64,000 nucleotides of DNA from Adiantum capillus-veneris (GCA_014529385.2 CM043956.1:91652721-91716720), one strand, 5' to 3'. Positions 1 to 11,095 are shown, counted from the first letter of the stretch. The notes: generated by a model from the letters alone, not told the origin. Numbers and translations are program-made.

Positions 1-60
1 TGCTTGCAAGAAGTAGCTCTAAGTAACTGGTATTAGCTGTAGGAGCAAAGCTTTTGGAAT

Positions 61-3000
61 ATGTCTGGTATTGCAGATGATCTTGCTGAAAGCTTGGAGG
101 TAGCTGGAGCAGGGGAGGCGCTGCAACGTTCTGTTGAAACTGGAGCAGGGGAGCGGCAAGCTTTACATGGAGCCGGAGCAGGGGAAAAGCAAGATATGCG
201 TGCAGAGTGCAGCGGAGGGCCAGCTTTTAATGGCCAGAACAGCAACTTAGTCGACTCAGATGATCTTGAGCTTTTATCATGGCTTCAATATCCTGTAGAT
301 GATGCTGCCCTTCAATATTTGCCCCCTCTACCGAGCTCCCCTGTCCTCACCTCTGTTGATTTGTTCCCTGCTAATTCCTTATCACTCCCTACTTTCTCAT
401 CGTCCTCAGCTTTCTCCTCCTCTCTTGCTTCTGTCAAGCACTTACCTCAGGTCCAGAATGAGGCTTTCACGGGGGGCAAAGTTGACCTCGACCCGCGAGC
501 CACTGGGAATGGTTGGTTTCTGCAGCAAAACGATGTAGAAGGCGAGTTTTGGCCAAGGGAACAGATTAAGGTCTTTGAAAACCAACAACCAGGGTTCGAT
601 AATCAAAGACTATCAAACAAGTTGATGGAAGGTCAGATCAATGAGGCTTCCCTGCAAGGCGAGGGCACAGCTCATCGAGCTGGTGGCAGAAAAGCTCGAG
701 ATTTGGCTCCTAGATTGCCTGACATCAAGCAAGAGTTTGCGACGGATAGTCTATCGAAGTTGGCGGCTTATGAAGAGAGGAAAAAATGGGCACTCAGAGA
801 AAACTCTACTACAAATTTCACTCCTCACCCATCGCGCGCAAACTTTCAGAGTGTGCCCCGGGAAAACAGAGGCAAGGAACCAGATATTAATTGCATGCTG
901 CCTACAGCACACATAATCCAAGGTAAGGATGAGGGAGGTTCAGTGAGTAGACAAACTGAGGTGCTAGATGAGCTTGTCGAATTCCAATCCACAAATGCGG
1001 GAAGCCACATCAAAGAGCGGCCATTGTCTATGAAAGATGTGGACATGATGTTGAAAGAGAGGGTGCCTTTTCTGACACCGACAGAAAGGCTACAGGCACA
1101 TCCAGGTTCTAATGCAGCTCTTGCCTTGGGTGCCGGTAGAGCAGCGGGCACCATAGGGCCTGCAGGTGTGGAAACCTTTTCAAGAGTGAGAACATCTCTG
1201 CAACCTAATCAACCATACAATCTTCCGTTGGGCTGTCCCTCTCCTTATGGCTTTAATTGTTTCACCAGAACACTTTCAGGAAATAGCTTACAGTATTTAC
1301 CTGGCACCCCAACATCAAATAGTGCATTAAGTACCATTGGGTCCTTTGTCTCTCATCCCTACTCCCAGCAAAGGAATGACAGGACATTGTCCGAGCTTGC
1401 TCAGATTTACTATTCCAAGCCTGTTGTGGGGTTTTCAGAGTTTGGTTTCCGAGAAAGGCTATCTAAAGATCTAGAACATATGGGCACCATCGTCAGGAGC
1501 AATGTGCTCTCATCTTTTGCGGAAACTGCAACGATTGCTCCTATTCCAGATCCTCCTATGGTGAAACCGAAAGAGTTTTCTAAAGAGAGAGTGGTGGCTG
1601 CGTCCTCTGGAGGCTCTCAAACTAGTGGAAGCTTGAGAGAAACAGCTTCTGGAAACAAAAGAAAGTTGGAGGATCTAGACGGTCAAAGTGAGGTATTACA
1701 GCACAGTTCTATCTACAATTATTTGTTTTTCTTTTGACCTCACTCAATTTGAATGCATGCATGGATTTTAAAGGTATGCAATTGCAACTATTTACTCACA
1801 CCATGCAGGGTTCTGTTTTAAAGCTTGTTAATGTAGCTATATGGCATCATAAAGATCTTTGTGAGTGAGTCCATTCAATCGTCATAGTTAGTACTTAAGT
1901 TGATTGTTATTTAGGTAGCTGGGTTGAATGTGTCTTTCTTGGGAGGGAGGATTGCCCATCTTCAACCCTTATTTTTATATTTGTTTTTTCAATGACTAAG
2001 TTCTCCTACTTCGCATCAGAGTAGGGTTAACGTTGATAGTTAGTACCTCGCATCAGACTAGTCATAGTTAGTACTTAAGTGATTGATTGTTATTAAGGTA
2101 GCTGGTTTGAATGTATCTTTCTTGGGAGGGAGGATTGCCTATCTTCAACCCTTATTTTTATCTTTGTTTTTTCAATGACTAGCTCTCCTACTTCGCATCA
2201 GATTAGGGTTAAAGAACGAATGGGTGGTACAATTTTATGGGTTAAAAGTTGTTTTTCAATAGCTGTTTTTTTCTAAAAGTGGGGATTGATAATTTTTTTG
2301 CAAATCAATCCTAAAATTTGCGCCCGTCGTAGATTTAGATCCTCCTTGTGGAGAGCTATCTAGTGATACATAACATGTTCTAGATTTTTCATTTTGGTCA
2401 AATACTTCCTAAAATAGCTATGTCCCAGACAGCTTTTTTGTCCACCCACTTATGCTTTCACCCATTATCTTTTGTTTTGCGCCCTGCAAGAACATCAGCG
2501 ACATTTATTTAGAATTGTCAGGCCACTTTGTAACCAGAGCATGTACGTAGAACTGAAAAGTCTGCACTTTGTTACCAGAAGATGCTAATTAATGCTTTAA
2601 TGTGAGTGCAGGAGGCAGAAGGTGATTCAGGTTTAAGTTCTCTAGCAAAAAGTACTACGCCAAAAAGTCCGAGAACTAATGATCTTCACAACCTTTCTGA
2701 AAGGGTCAGTTTTCCTTTAGCTTTGGGGGTCACCAGCATATGTGCTACATATTTTTGTTCACAAATTTGCCTGGTTTTGCAGAGGCGACGGAACAGAATC
2801 AACGACAAAATGAATGCACTTCGAGAACTTATTCCCAATGCAAGCAAGGTATGTGGGCTAAACAAGGGACGCTGTAGGTTTCCTTCACGGGATTATTTTG
2901 TCATGAGCTACCAATTAAAACAGTTGATTTTGTATTCATGCAGAGTAATAAGGCTGCATTGCTAGATGAAGCTATTGACTATTTGAGAAACCTACAGTTT

Positions 3001-5416
3001 CATTTGCAAGTAAGATTCCATAGGAAAAGTTTACCACTAGCTTCCCCCATATCCTGAAGTCTTGGTGTCGATGCGACCTAACAAGAATGTAAACAGGTCC
3101 TGTCTTCACAAACAGGAATAAGCCATGTGATGCCTATGTTGTCCATGCCCCACATGGGAATACGACAATATGGATCACTTCATGCGATGCGGATGGGCAA
3201 TAACAATGTGGCTGGTGGTCCTGCATTGGCAGCCGGTGGAAGCTCCGTAGCGGGTATGGGTACTATGCATAGTGCATTGACAGCTCCAATTAGACCACAT
3301 CACAACATACAACCATTTTCGATGCCATGGAGTACTGCGGATTCAAGTACCCTTCAAGCGATGGAAGTCCGGCAAGCCCAAGCTCATCACTCTTATCCTC
3401 AGCGTTCCCATCAGGTCAGTTTATAACCTGTGAAAGCTCTGTTGATGTTGCAATGCGCCATGTCTAGTGATAGCATTCACAAAACATGTAGACAAAGGAA
3501 TGAGATTTGGGTTGGGCTGTCATTTCCGGTTGTACAATCGTCATAGTTTTGTCTTCAACAATGGATATAGCTGCGGCAAAGCAGCATGTCTAGTGGTGGT
3601 GTTAATATAACCTGTAGACAAATTTGCGGCCACCGTCTCACAGTCAGAATTGTCTGTGCGGTGCGCATGCCATGACATCTGTGTAGATACAGAAGCTGTC
3701 GAAACTCTCGAATTAGTCACGGCAGATGAAATTGCCTTGGGGTTTGCCTGGAAAAACATTATGTAGAGCACAGAAGATTGAGCACCCCACGGCAGCTCCT
3801 TGCAGAAGTTCTACTGTAAATATACGCTATGGCTTTGAAATCAGGGCATTTGGGGCTAGGGTTTTTGGCGCCCACGAGGGCGTTCTTTGTAGTTTTGCAG
3901 AGTTTAACAATTGCCTGTGGACGTTATGCTCCGCCCAATATATCACAAGAAGTTTTGGACAAATTCTCGCAATAATTCCCACATTGTGACTTACCTCAAC
4001 ATCATGAGCTTCTGTGAGAGAGGCACTCCATACCTAGCTAGGTACGATTGGGGGCAGCGGATCGCCGTTGGGGGCAGGGGATCGCCCCACCTAGCTAGGT
4101 ATGGGGTGCCTCTCAAGCATAAGCTCATGATGTTGTGCATTGTATGAAAAACATTGTAGCGGACTCCGTTTTCCTACATGAGAAAATTTCTAAATTTTCT
4201 TCGACTGCGAGAGTGGTCAAGGCACTTACCTATTTTCTGGCCAATTTTGCCATCTAAAATTTTTCTTTTTCCTTACTCTATAGACTTCATTTTGCTCTTA
4301 TAGTTAGAGAGGCTCCATGGTCTCAAGTGTGATGTTAGTGTCTTAAGACCGAGCTACACCAGTTTCTTAGAGAGGCCCCATGGTCTCAAGTGTGATACCA
4401 GTGTCTTAAGACCGAGCTACACCAGTGTCTTAGAGAAGCCCCATGGTCTCAAGTGTGATACCAGTGTCTTAAGACCGAGCTATAGGCCATTTTTTTGACC
4501 TTTTCGAAAGTTAACCTAGAAACTATCCACTGTTGGTTTTAGCTTTTGCGCGGTTGAAAGTAGAGAGTTAAAAACTTCACAATCAAGAATATGGAAGGGC
4601 CTAGTGTGGTGAATATTATTGTGTGTGAATTTATTTAAATCCGAGGCATGACTTCTAATTGTGACTGGTTAGATGTATCACCATGACCCCGGCCTCCTCC
4701 TCCTTGACACACTCTCTCTATGGGTGGCATCACATATGCTTATTGCAACACGACATGAATGCAAAAGCATTGCATGCTCAAATCCAATGGCAAGTGCCTC
4801 CACAATTTTGGATTCACGAGTTCATTCAACTAAGTTTAGTGCGCATTGGCAGATTCATCCCTATGCATATTGATAGGGGTCCTTGCCATCTTCGTAGGCC
4901 GATGCAACATTGCATTGATAGCTTGCTACCAAAGGAGTTGTCGATTGCTACTAATTTGGATAGGTTGTTCACAATGTGGTGTCTTTCAAGTCCTAATTAT
5001 CTGTGAATCAAAATTTTAAGTTGTATACTTAAGATTAAGGAAAGTGTTTTTGAAAGCTAGTACTTGTGGTAGTCCATTTGCAACATTCTCTTAAGCTTAA
5101 TCCATCTTTAACAGCATTGGAACAATGCTATATTTTAGTGGTAGGAGACTTATATGCCTTACTAGCATTTTTCCAAGGTAATTATATTGACAAAGTGGCA
5201 ATTTTTCTCCAGATGGATTCTCAAGATATGGTTTCTCAAACAACTGCACCAATGTGCAGTATAGGAGGGTCGATGATGGGCCATCACTATCAACAACAGC
5301 AGCAACGACTACGACATCAATATCAGCAACAACATCAATTGCAACCACAAAAACAACAACAACAATTGCAACAACGAGGACACCACCACCACCACCAATG
5401 GCAACAACCACATTAA
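61..5416 (+). CDS. PIF: PIF-like bHLH transcription factor (spliced, 5'-partial)
   Basis: Predicted exons are 61-1692, 2612-2704, 2783-2848, 2944-3009, 3097-3414 and 5213-5416, all phase 0 with GT-AG introns, giving about 792 residues. Exon 1 has the PIF-type block SWLQYP preceded by acidic residues (residues 66-81). Exons 2-4 encode the bHLH: the basic region spans the exon 2/3 junction (HNLSER then RRRNRINDKM, with the G-box-contacting H, E and R), and helix 2 contains LLDEAIDYL. Exons 3 and 4 are each exactly 66 bp, as in plant PIF genes. Exon 5 is Met/Pro/His-rich, like the region after the PIF bHLH. Exon 6 is rich in Gln and His. PIFs are nuclear, bind G-boxes and are inactivated by light-activated phytochrome. 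The N-terminal phytochrome-B-binding (APB) motif is absent; the frame is open from 43 after a TAG acceptor-like site (41-42), so the APB probably lies in an exon left of the window. Translation could instead stop at 3426 if the last intron is retained. Confidence 0.88.
1881..2212 (+). repeat. Tandem duplication in PIF intron 1
   Basis: About 150 bp beginning at 1881 (gtcatagttagtacttaag) recurs at 2061 with an exact 180-bp offset. Both copies include cttgggagggaggattgcc, ttcaacccttattttta and cttcgcatcaga. The copies differ by scattered substitutions and small indels, so the duplication is not very recent. It lies wholly inside intron 1 (1693-2611). Apart from this repeat I see no gene or element in that intron. 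Confidence 0.85.
2612..3009 (+). other. bHLH-encoding exons 2-4 of the PIF-like gene
   Basis: These exons carry the DNA-binding and dimerisation domain. Exon 2 (2612-2704) ends at the PIF-typical boundary after HNLSER, with donor gtcagt. Exon 3 (2783-2848, 22 codons) and exon 4 (2944-3009, 22 codons) are separated by short introns with clear ..gcag acceptors and gtatgt or gtaaga donors. The basic residues needed for E-box/G-box recognition are intact and no stop interrupts the domain, so this part of the gene looks functional. Confidence 0.9.
3997..4135. repeat. Foldback (inverted repeat) in the last PIF intron
   Basis: The left arm (about 3997-4043) and right arm (about 4089-4135) are reverse complements over about 46 bp, roughly 90% matched. 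They share caacatcatgagctt, gagaggcac and tacctagctaggta. The loop of about 45 bp contains two near-copies of a ggggcagNggatcgcc unit. Transcribed with the gene, it would form a stable hairpin. It could be a MITE remnant or a precursor-like foldback; I see no clear target duplication. Confidence 0.8.
4304..4483. repeat. 63-bp tandem repeat, about 2.8 copies
   Basis: Units start at 4304, 4367 and 4430 with ttagagag/aagcc, followed by ccatggtctcaagtgtgat and tcttaagaccgagcta. Units 2 and 3 are nearly identical; unit 1 differs at a few bases. Each unit holds an imperfect inverted repeat (ggtctcaag / cttaagacc). The reverse complement loosely resembles the 5' half of a tRNA (tgtagctcgg followed by aagacac), but no B box is present, so no tRNA or SINE is called. 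Confidence 0.85.
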
Positions 5417-5624
5417 CTACTAGATACTAACATACATCTTAAAAAAGTTGACACTAACATACACATGGGAAAAGTCCCACTTTAACTTTGCATCTTTTCT
5501 CGGTTCCTGATGCCAAAAATTTACATACATATTGTATATACAAGCTTCTTATTGCCATTCATCAATGATTCTTTTTGTAGACAATTTTTTTTTGGAGCCT
5601 TGAGGGAATAGATTACTGTATGTA

Positions 5625-5805
5625 GCCTAGTAGGGGCATACCTTGCACATTGCCACGATTTCTTGTGTATCATTTTGAAGATTATGCACTTGTGCCCAGG
5701 ATATGCCTATATGGAGTACTAAATTAATACGAATGATGTGTTTGGAAATGATTGGAACATATCTTCTGTGGACTAAGTTGGTATCCATTTTTAAAGCCTC
5801 CTATG
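5625..5805. repeat. Dispersed repeat, copy 1
   Basis: This segment matches 9270-9430 in the same orientation. Shared blocks include cacattgcca, gcacttgtgcc, ggatatgcctat and gaatgatgtgtttggaaatga. Several indels separate the copies. No coding potential or terminal structure was recognised, so the element class is unknown. It lies just downstream of the PIF-like gene; the rest of 5417-6420 shows nothing recognisable apart from a microsatellite. Confidence 0.75.
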
Positions 5806-6249
5806 GTGCATGTTTTGGAGCCCAATCCTCGGAATTTTTTTGGCCACGTCGTGGAATATTGCTTTGTTGATTATTTAAAGGCTAGATGTAAACATCCCCC
5901 ATTGTTTGACATGTTGGTTGAGATACGGTCATAGTTTCTGCATAGTTTGCCTAGTTTATGGGATATAGCAACTCTTTGCTCTTCTAGTGCAACAAGAGAG
6001 CGCCACATAGTTTTTTTAGAGGCAATGGGCTTGCACTTGAGCAATTTTCAGCCTACATCAAGATTACAACACTATGCACCTCCTCGATGGTTCATTTTAC
6101 ATTTTTTATACATGCATTCATGATGTACACGTACTTTGTGCACATGGCTTCTCTCATAACAAAGTACTTTCTTTGGATGATAGGCTCACATGAGCATTCT
6201 TAGAGGTCTACTTGTACTCACCATATAGCTACCCCACCCCAAAGAGACC

Positions 6250-6298
<49 letters not shown>
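6250..6298. repeat. (GT)n(GA)n microsatellite
   Basis: Uninterrupted GT dinucleotides pass directly into about 16 GA dinucleotides. This composite GT-to-GA form recurs in the window at 11088-11166 and 46870-46919. Confidence 0.97.
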
Positions 6299-6303
<5 letters not shown>

Positions 6304-6420
6304 ATATTTTTCCTCTATACATGTTAACTTTTGATTAGTACCATGAGAAAATGGGTGTTTGGTAGCCTAACAAAGATAATCAAATGCTTGAAACTTTAAA
6401 ATGAGAATAAATGTGAGAAG

Positions 6421-6554
6421 CTACCAAGGGGAGCTGCCCTTGCGATGAAGGTGAGGGGCTCAAGACCCGCTTGCTATGGTTCAACCCTCGAAACATGTGG
6501 GTGTGTGTATGAGCGCAATCTCGTAAAGCTAGCCAGTGCGAAGAAAAAAAAAAA
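6421..6554 (+). mobile_element. tRNA-derived SINE candidate
   Basis: The segment contains a good Pol III B box (ggttcaaccctcg, about 6479-6491) preceded by a tRNA-like half (gagctgcccttgcgatgaag, then ggggctcaagacccgc). A short unrelated body follows, ending in an A-rich tail (6542-6554). The hexamer gagaag flanks it directly on both sides (6415-6420 and 6555-6560), consistent with a short target duplication. The A box is degenerate. SINEs of this build are known in plants and are moved in trans by LINE proteins, and LINE remnants are present nearby. Confidence 0.65.
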
Positions 6555-7127
6555 GAGAAGAAAGAGTGAATAACTAGTATGTCTCCTCACAAGTATACCT
6601 TTTAGCCTTTCTTTCTTGGGTGAACTAATTCAATAGCCTGTCATTAAACCAAAGCTTTGAGATATTACTTGGGATTTAGCGCAAAGATTTTGGCCTTGAA
6701 AGTTGAAGTTGAATGAATTTTCAATTGCGCTTCGCGGTGCCTGCCAAGGGAAGCAAGCTCCTAACTCTAGTGCAAGCCCATGAACTTCATGGGACAGCTT
6801 CAATGTTCTCACGCTGGGTGGGGGGCCCTCTAGGTGAGTCGACTAAGGGTTGTGCGTGCGAATGTTATGAGCTTGATTTAGATCGACTGCAGGTTTTGCA
6901 GTTGGCCAGCAGGGTTTTGTATTCACGGATTGAACGTGGGTACTCTAGAGAAGGAGCTCTCGGCTACCTGTGAATCCCTTAGTGGCATGTGGAGCTCATA
7001 TTAAGGTATATTTTTGTGTTTAAGGCTTGGAAACTGTCCCCTTCTTTTGGAAGGGAGCTAACTTGCTTGGTCTTGCTTGAAGGTTTCTTGGTGAGGGGAT
7101 GCGTGAATACGGTGCATGTGCAGAGAG

Positions 7128-7130
<3 letters not shown>

Positions 7131-7168
<38 letters not shown>
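7131..7168. repeat. (GA)n microsatellite
   Basis: Nineteen uninterrupted GA repeats. Between 6561 and about 7900 I see no other feature. Open frames there come from the repeat itself or lack recognisable motifs, although 7270-7900 may be further eroded sequence of the copia fragment that follows. Confidence 0.95.
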
Positions 7169-7170
<2 letters not shown>

Positions 7171-7899
7171 ACAGAGTGGGGTGGAGCAGATTGCCCTATA
7201 GCAAGACGCACTCCTTATTCTTCTATGCATACAAAGAACAAGTAAGTGGGTTAGTGAGAGCGGTGGACACTAGACGTCCGTATTGGGGCAAGGTGTATGC
7301 CGCTTTTATCCCAACAATCTCTCACTACAAGGAGAATGTACCAATAAGTGTTCCTACTAGCTAAACTACTAGTATGTACAAAAAATAGGTGAGAGACTCT
7401 CCCAGTCTATGTCCACTGGCTCACTCACTCGTTCTACATGCAACCGTATCATCTCTACTAATAGGGGAGCATGTGTAAACATCTCTGTACGGTTTGCATA
7501 GCTCCACGAAGCGTCATACTAGCATCAGTCATTATACAACTGACAATCCCTGTTGCAAATGCTCCCGCTGCAGTTACTAAGTCAGGCCTCGACACTAACA
7601 AGTCGAACATGAAACACTCAAATGCTGACAATATCTATGCATGTGCTAGTCTCCTCAGTGCTATGGGCATACTCTATATTATCAGGACTTGTGGTTATGT
7701 ATGGATGTGTCGACTCCTAGAGGACCACCTCCCCCCCTCATCTATAGGGGAACCATGTGTATTGGCATCAAATCATCAACCTCTAGCATGAGCATATCAA
7801 AGGAATCCATGTTTGTCATCTCTCCCTGTGTCTCTAAGGAGCATACTTGCTCTATCTCTAGTTGCAGAGACTCTGACAACACATACTATGTCTCACTAG

Positions 7900-8480
7900 A
7901 GCACTGCCGCTCTATCTCTAGAGAATATGCTGACATCTTCTGCACAACACCATGCTCTGTCTCTTGAGCACGGTGGAGTTCGTTGTAGAAGGAGACATGT
8001 CTTGCCTCTTGCTCAATACATGTCAGTAAATAAAATCGAGACTATACTGTTTTATACCAGACGCTTCCTTGGCAATCACTAGTGATCTATAATGCATCTA
8101 GAAAGATTTCTCTCTAAGCAATACTTGACATCCATAATCTACTAACTGTCTCACTGAGATTAAACTTTGTCTAAGCTGAGAAACATATCGTAATATATAG
8201 GATGCAACACTAGGTAATGACAAGCAAACATTTCCTGCATTTGCAATGTCAAACGTCGAACAATCGGCCAAGTAGCGTACAAATCCAAACTTCCACCAAG
8301 AAAGTGCTAAACCACTCATTATGTGGTGTGACATGAAAATTGCATCCTCATCTAGTAACCAACAGGAAAGCAGTGCCACCTCTTGAAGATATGTAAGCAA
8401 GAGGAACGCTAGAGATAAATGTGATATCACCGTCACTGGCATATGAATCCATATCTCTAGCATGTGTCAAAACCATCTCT
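7900..8480 (-). pseudogene. Ty1/copia pol fragment (protease to GAG-pre-integrase)
   Basis: The minus-strand frame 8098-8463 reads as the C-terminal part of a copia protease followed by the GAG-pre-integrase linker. It contains an LLD..A stretch where copia proteases have their D-S/T-G-A active site (here degraded to DEDA), an LADCSTFDIANAG block and then LRQSLISVRQLVDYGCQVL, a hallmark of plant copia polyproteins. Homology appears to continue below 8098 in another frame. No LTRs were recognised here. The wording differs from the copia locus at 51-60 kb, so this is a separate family. Confidence 0.75.
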
Positions 8481-8509
8481 GTATCTCGCATATATCATTG
8501 CCACTGCCT

Positions 8510-9240
8510 CATACATTCTCCCTCTTAACAAGCATCGGGGAAAACAATGGCCGGAGGCAAGATTGGTGGCGATTTTGCAAATAACATCTAGATTTTTCCA
8601 AGGCCAATGGCAATGAAGTTCTTTATATAGAAGATATTATGGGGAGCCTTTTTGACATGAGTAAATATTGATACTAGAGGGACTGACTTAAATAGATGTT
8701 CGGCCTGGAAAATAGCTTGTGAGGACCTCCCTCACCTATTCAAGGAGTGCCCGACTATTTGTGGCCTATCATGAAAAATTCGCAAGTGGGTTCAAGGGAC
8801 ATGTAGAATAGGGCTCTTCGAGAACGACATGTTCCTTGGAGGGATGGTGATGAAAAGCCAAGCTCTCCTGGTATGCATACAAATCGTTAGATTTTGCTAC
8901 TTTAAGCAAATCTAGAAGTCAAGGAACTATCAAGTGTTTGAGAATGCTCTTGTAACTACTAGCTTTACGGAGATCGTCTAAGAAAGCAAGGAATTGACTA
9001 TCTCCATTGGTAAAAGGAAGGTTTTGCATGAGTGGTATAGGGCCATCAATGTTGTACTAACGAGCTAGAGCTGGAGCTAGAGCTGATCAGAAGATGGGTT
9101 GTTGGTTGCCTCTTAAATGAGGCCTGGTTCATTGTAGTCTAATATCTCTCAACGCTTGGCACAAGCTTGAGGTTGCTCTGTACAATTTATTTTGGAGAAT
9201 ACAACACATCCACTCACTATTATGAGTTTGGAAAAGAAAA
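8510..9240 (+). mobile_element. LINE family 1, 3' fragment (copy a)
   Basis: Although full of stops and frameshifts, the translation follows the 3' part of the copy at 48104-50423. It has an SPLNK..W.EAR block near 8520, then the zinc-binding RT-associated domain (CEDLPHLF..CP, about 8715-8760), a KWVQGT block and a C-terminal helical region. It ends at ctcactattatgag (9213-9226) and an A-rich tail, matching the family's 3' terminus. It is heavily decayed and strongly 5'-truncated. Confidence 0.82.
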
Positions 9241-9269
9241 AGGAAAGAGAGGCCAATAAAAGTATTGCT

Positions 9270-9430
9270 ATGTAGTAGTGATACACCTTCCACATTGCCA
9301 TGATTTGTTGTGCATCTTGTTAAAGATGTGCACTTGTGCCAAGGATATGCCTATGGGGAGTTAATATGAATGATGTGTTTGGAAATGACTCGCTCATATA
9401 AGTTGGTACCCCCTTGTAAAGCCTTCTTAA
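9270..9430. repeat. Dispersed repeat, copy 2
   Basis: Second copy of the repeat at 5625-5805. It sits immediately after the 3' tail of LINE copy a. Class unknown. Confidence 0.75.
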
Positions 9431-9883
9431 CGAAGGCTACTTGCCAACCATGAGGCAGACTTGATTTTTCCTTTTGATGTTGCCCTCCTCTCAAGCTTTC
9501 ATTAGGATGAGTGGGACTCTTGCCACCTTTGGTGACGGAGTTTCTTACAATCTACTAACATAATATGGCGAAAGGGGGAGCCCTTTACATGTGTCGCAAT
9601 CTACGACCTGAAGGCTAAAGTCCAAAACTAAAAAAAAGCCCCTTTGCACGTGATAAAGAGGGAGAGAGGGGGAGAGAGAGAGGGCAGCCGGCCATACTAG
9701 TAGCAAGAAAAGAGAAGTTGCTCAAAATTGAATAGAAAGATCAAGAATCTTTTTATGCTTTATCAATATCCACGCTTGGTGTAGCACACTATTTTTTTGC
9801 CAAGAACCACCCATAAAATCTCATCATAAACTATTTACTTGTGCAAAATTTTGCATAATGCAGCGTGCCTTCGAGATGCAAGC

Positions 9884-9908
9884 ATATATATATATATATA
9901 TATATATA
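9884..9908. repeat. (TA)n microsatellite
   Basis: About twelve TA dinucleotides. Between 9431 and 10795 only this tract and a GA tract (10331-10368) stand out; I see no gene. Confidence 0.95.
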
Positions 9909-10326
9909 CTGTGCACTATTCCATACATGCAGAATCCAGATCATAAACAAAGTTTTAGGCGAGCCATGCACTTGGAAAAAAAAGACTTAAATTATGTCAT
10001 TCGACAAGAGAATCTTGCAGTCAAAATGAAGGTATATTTTGTCCAAAAGTACATTCGCATTTTTGATAGACTATACAACCAAAATAAGGACATTCAAGAC
10101 AAATGTGAGTTTGGCATGATTTAGAAGGATATGTATAGTAGTAGCTAGCTTTAAAAGTGAACAATCTATTGTGCATGTGCATATTTTTCTCTAAGAATTT
10201 CTTCCACCTCAACCAGTTGACAAATCAACTCAAAATGTTACATCCATAAGGTTTTTCCTCCATTGGCAATGAAAAGTGGCTATTCTAGCCTATGATTTAG
10301 GTGAAAAGGAGATGCCACGATGCCTT

Positions 10327-10330
<4 letters not shown>

Positions 10331-10368
<38 letters not shown>
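10331..10368. repeat. (GA)n microsatellite
   Basis: Nineteen uninterrupted GA repeats. Confidence 0.97.
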
Positions 10369-10372
<4 letters not shown>

Positions 10373-10794
10373 CTTGGAGGAAACTCCTTTCACCTTTCCC
10401 ATGGACAAAAATCTCTATTGTGGTGCATGAAAATAAACCCACGTGGAGAAGAAGGCATCAATTTTGATAGACAACTATAGATAGATGGGACTTCTATGAT
10501 GCATTTGGAAGGTAGTAAACTTCAAGTGTTTCTTTCAAGTCACACATGATAACATAGAGAGGGAGAAAGAAAGATATATTATCATCTGCAAAAGGGAGAA
10601 AACCCTTATCTTTATTGTTGCAATTTGCATTTTTGTGGTGCGAACTTGTCATAGGAAGCGATATTATCCTCAAGTTGATGTTTCATCTGTTTGTCCGCAG
10701 ATGAAACATCAAATGAACCCGAATTCTAGAATCACTACAAACTACTCATCTACATCTTTGACAAATAGATGTGTGCAAAAATGCAACGTGCAAT

Positions 10795-10863
10795 GTGTTT
10801 TGACGCCCACTTGGCTAACTATATTGAGAAGGGAATATAAATAGACAGACAGGGATAACTGGT

Positions 10864-10907
<44 letters not shown>

Positions 10908-11085
10908 GTCCACTTGGCTAACTATATTGAGAAGGGAATATATAGAGACACACAGGGATAAGTGGTTATATGCAAACGTGTTTTGACGTCCACTTGCCTG
11001 ACTAATATGTGTTTTGACGTCCACTTGGATGACTATATTGAGAAGGGATTATCTAGAGACACATAGGGATAAGTGGTTATATGCA

Positions 11086-11095
<10 letters not shown>
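10795..11095. repeat. Tandem repeat (unit about 68-75 bp) split by a GA tract
   Basis: A unit beginning ttttgacgtccacttgg, with ctatattgagaaggga and gggataagtggttatatg, occurs three times (near 10798, 10905 and 11015), with a partial copy near 10980. A pure GA tract (10869-10905) sits between the first two copies. The last copy ends directly in the (GT)n(GA)n tract at 11088-11166. Microsatellite expansion and unit duplication appear linked. Confidence 0.85.

Larger units (their letters stand above)
3415..5212 (+). other. Long last intron of the PIF-like gene
   Basis: This 1.8-kb stretch runs from the gtcagt donor after exon 5 to the ttctccag acceptor before exon 6. It contains a foldback (3997-4135) and a 63-bp tandem repeat (4304-4483). 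A 107-codon open frame at 4683-5006 has no motif I recognise and is left uncalled. If exon 6 is not real, this stretch is 3' flanking DNA. Confidence 0.55.

Noticed and set aside
846-1154. Minus-strand and alternate-frame open frames inside PIF exon 1
   Set aside because: They overlap a well-supported coding exon and contain no motif; treated as shadows.
4304-4483. Possible tRNA or SINE heads on the minus strand of the 63-bp repeat
   Set aside because: The A-box likeness is weak and no B box or cloverleaf could be drawn.
7116-7364. Open frames encoding Arg/Glu, Ser/Leu or Thr/His repeats across GA, CT and CA tracts (also near 20000, 38100, 47700 and 50900)
   Set aside because: These are translations of dinucleotide microsatellites without independent coding evidence.
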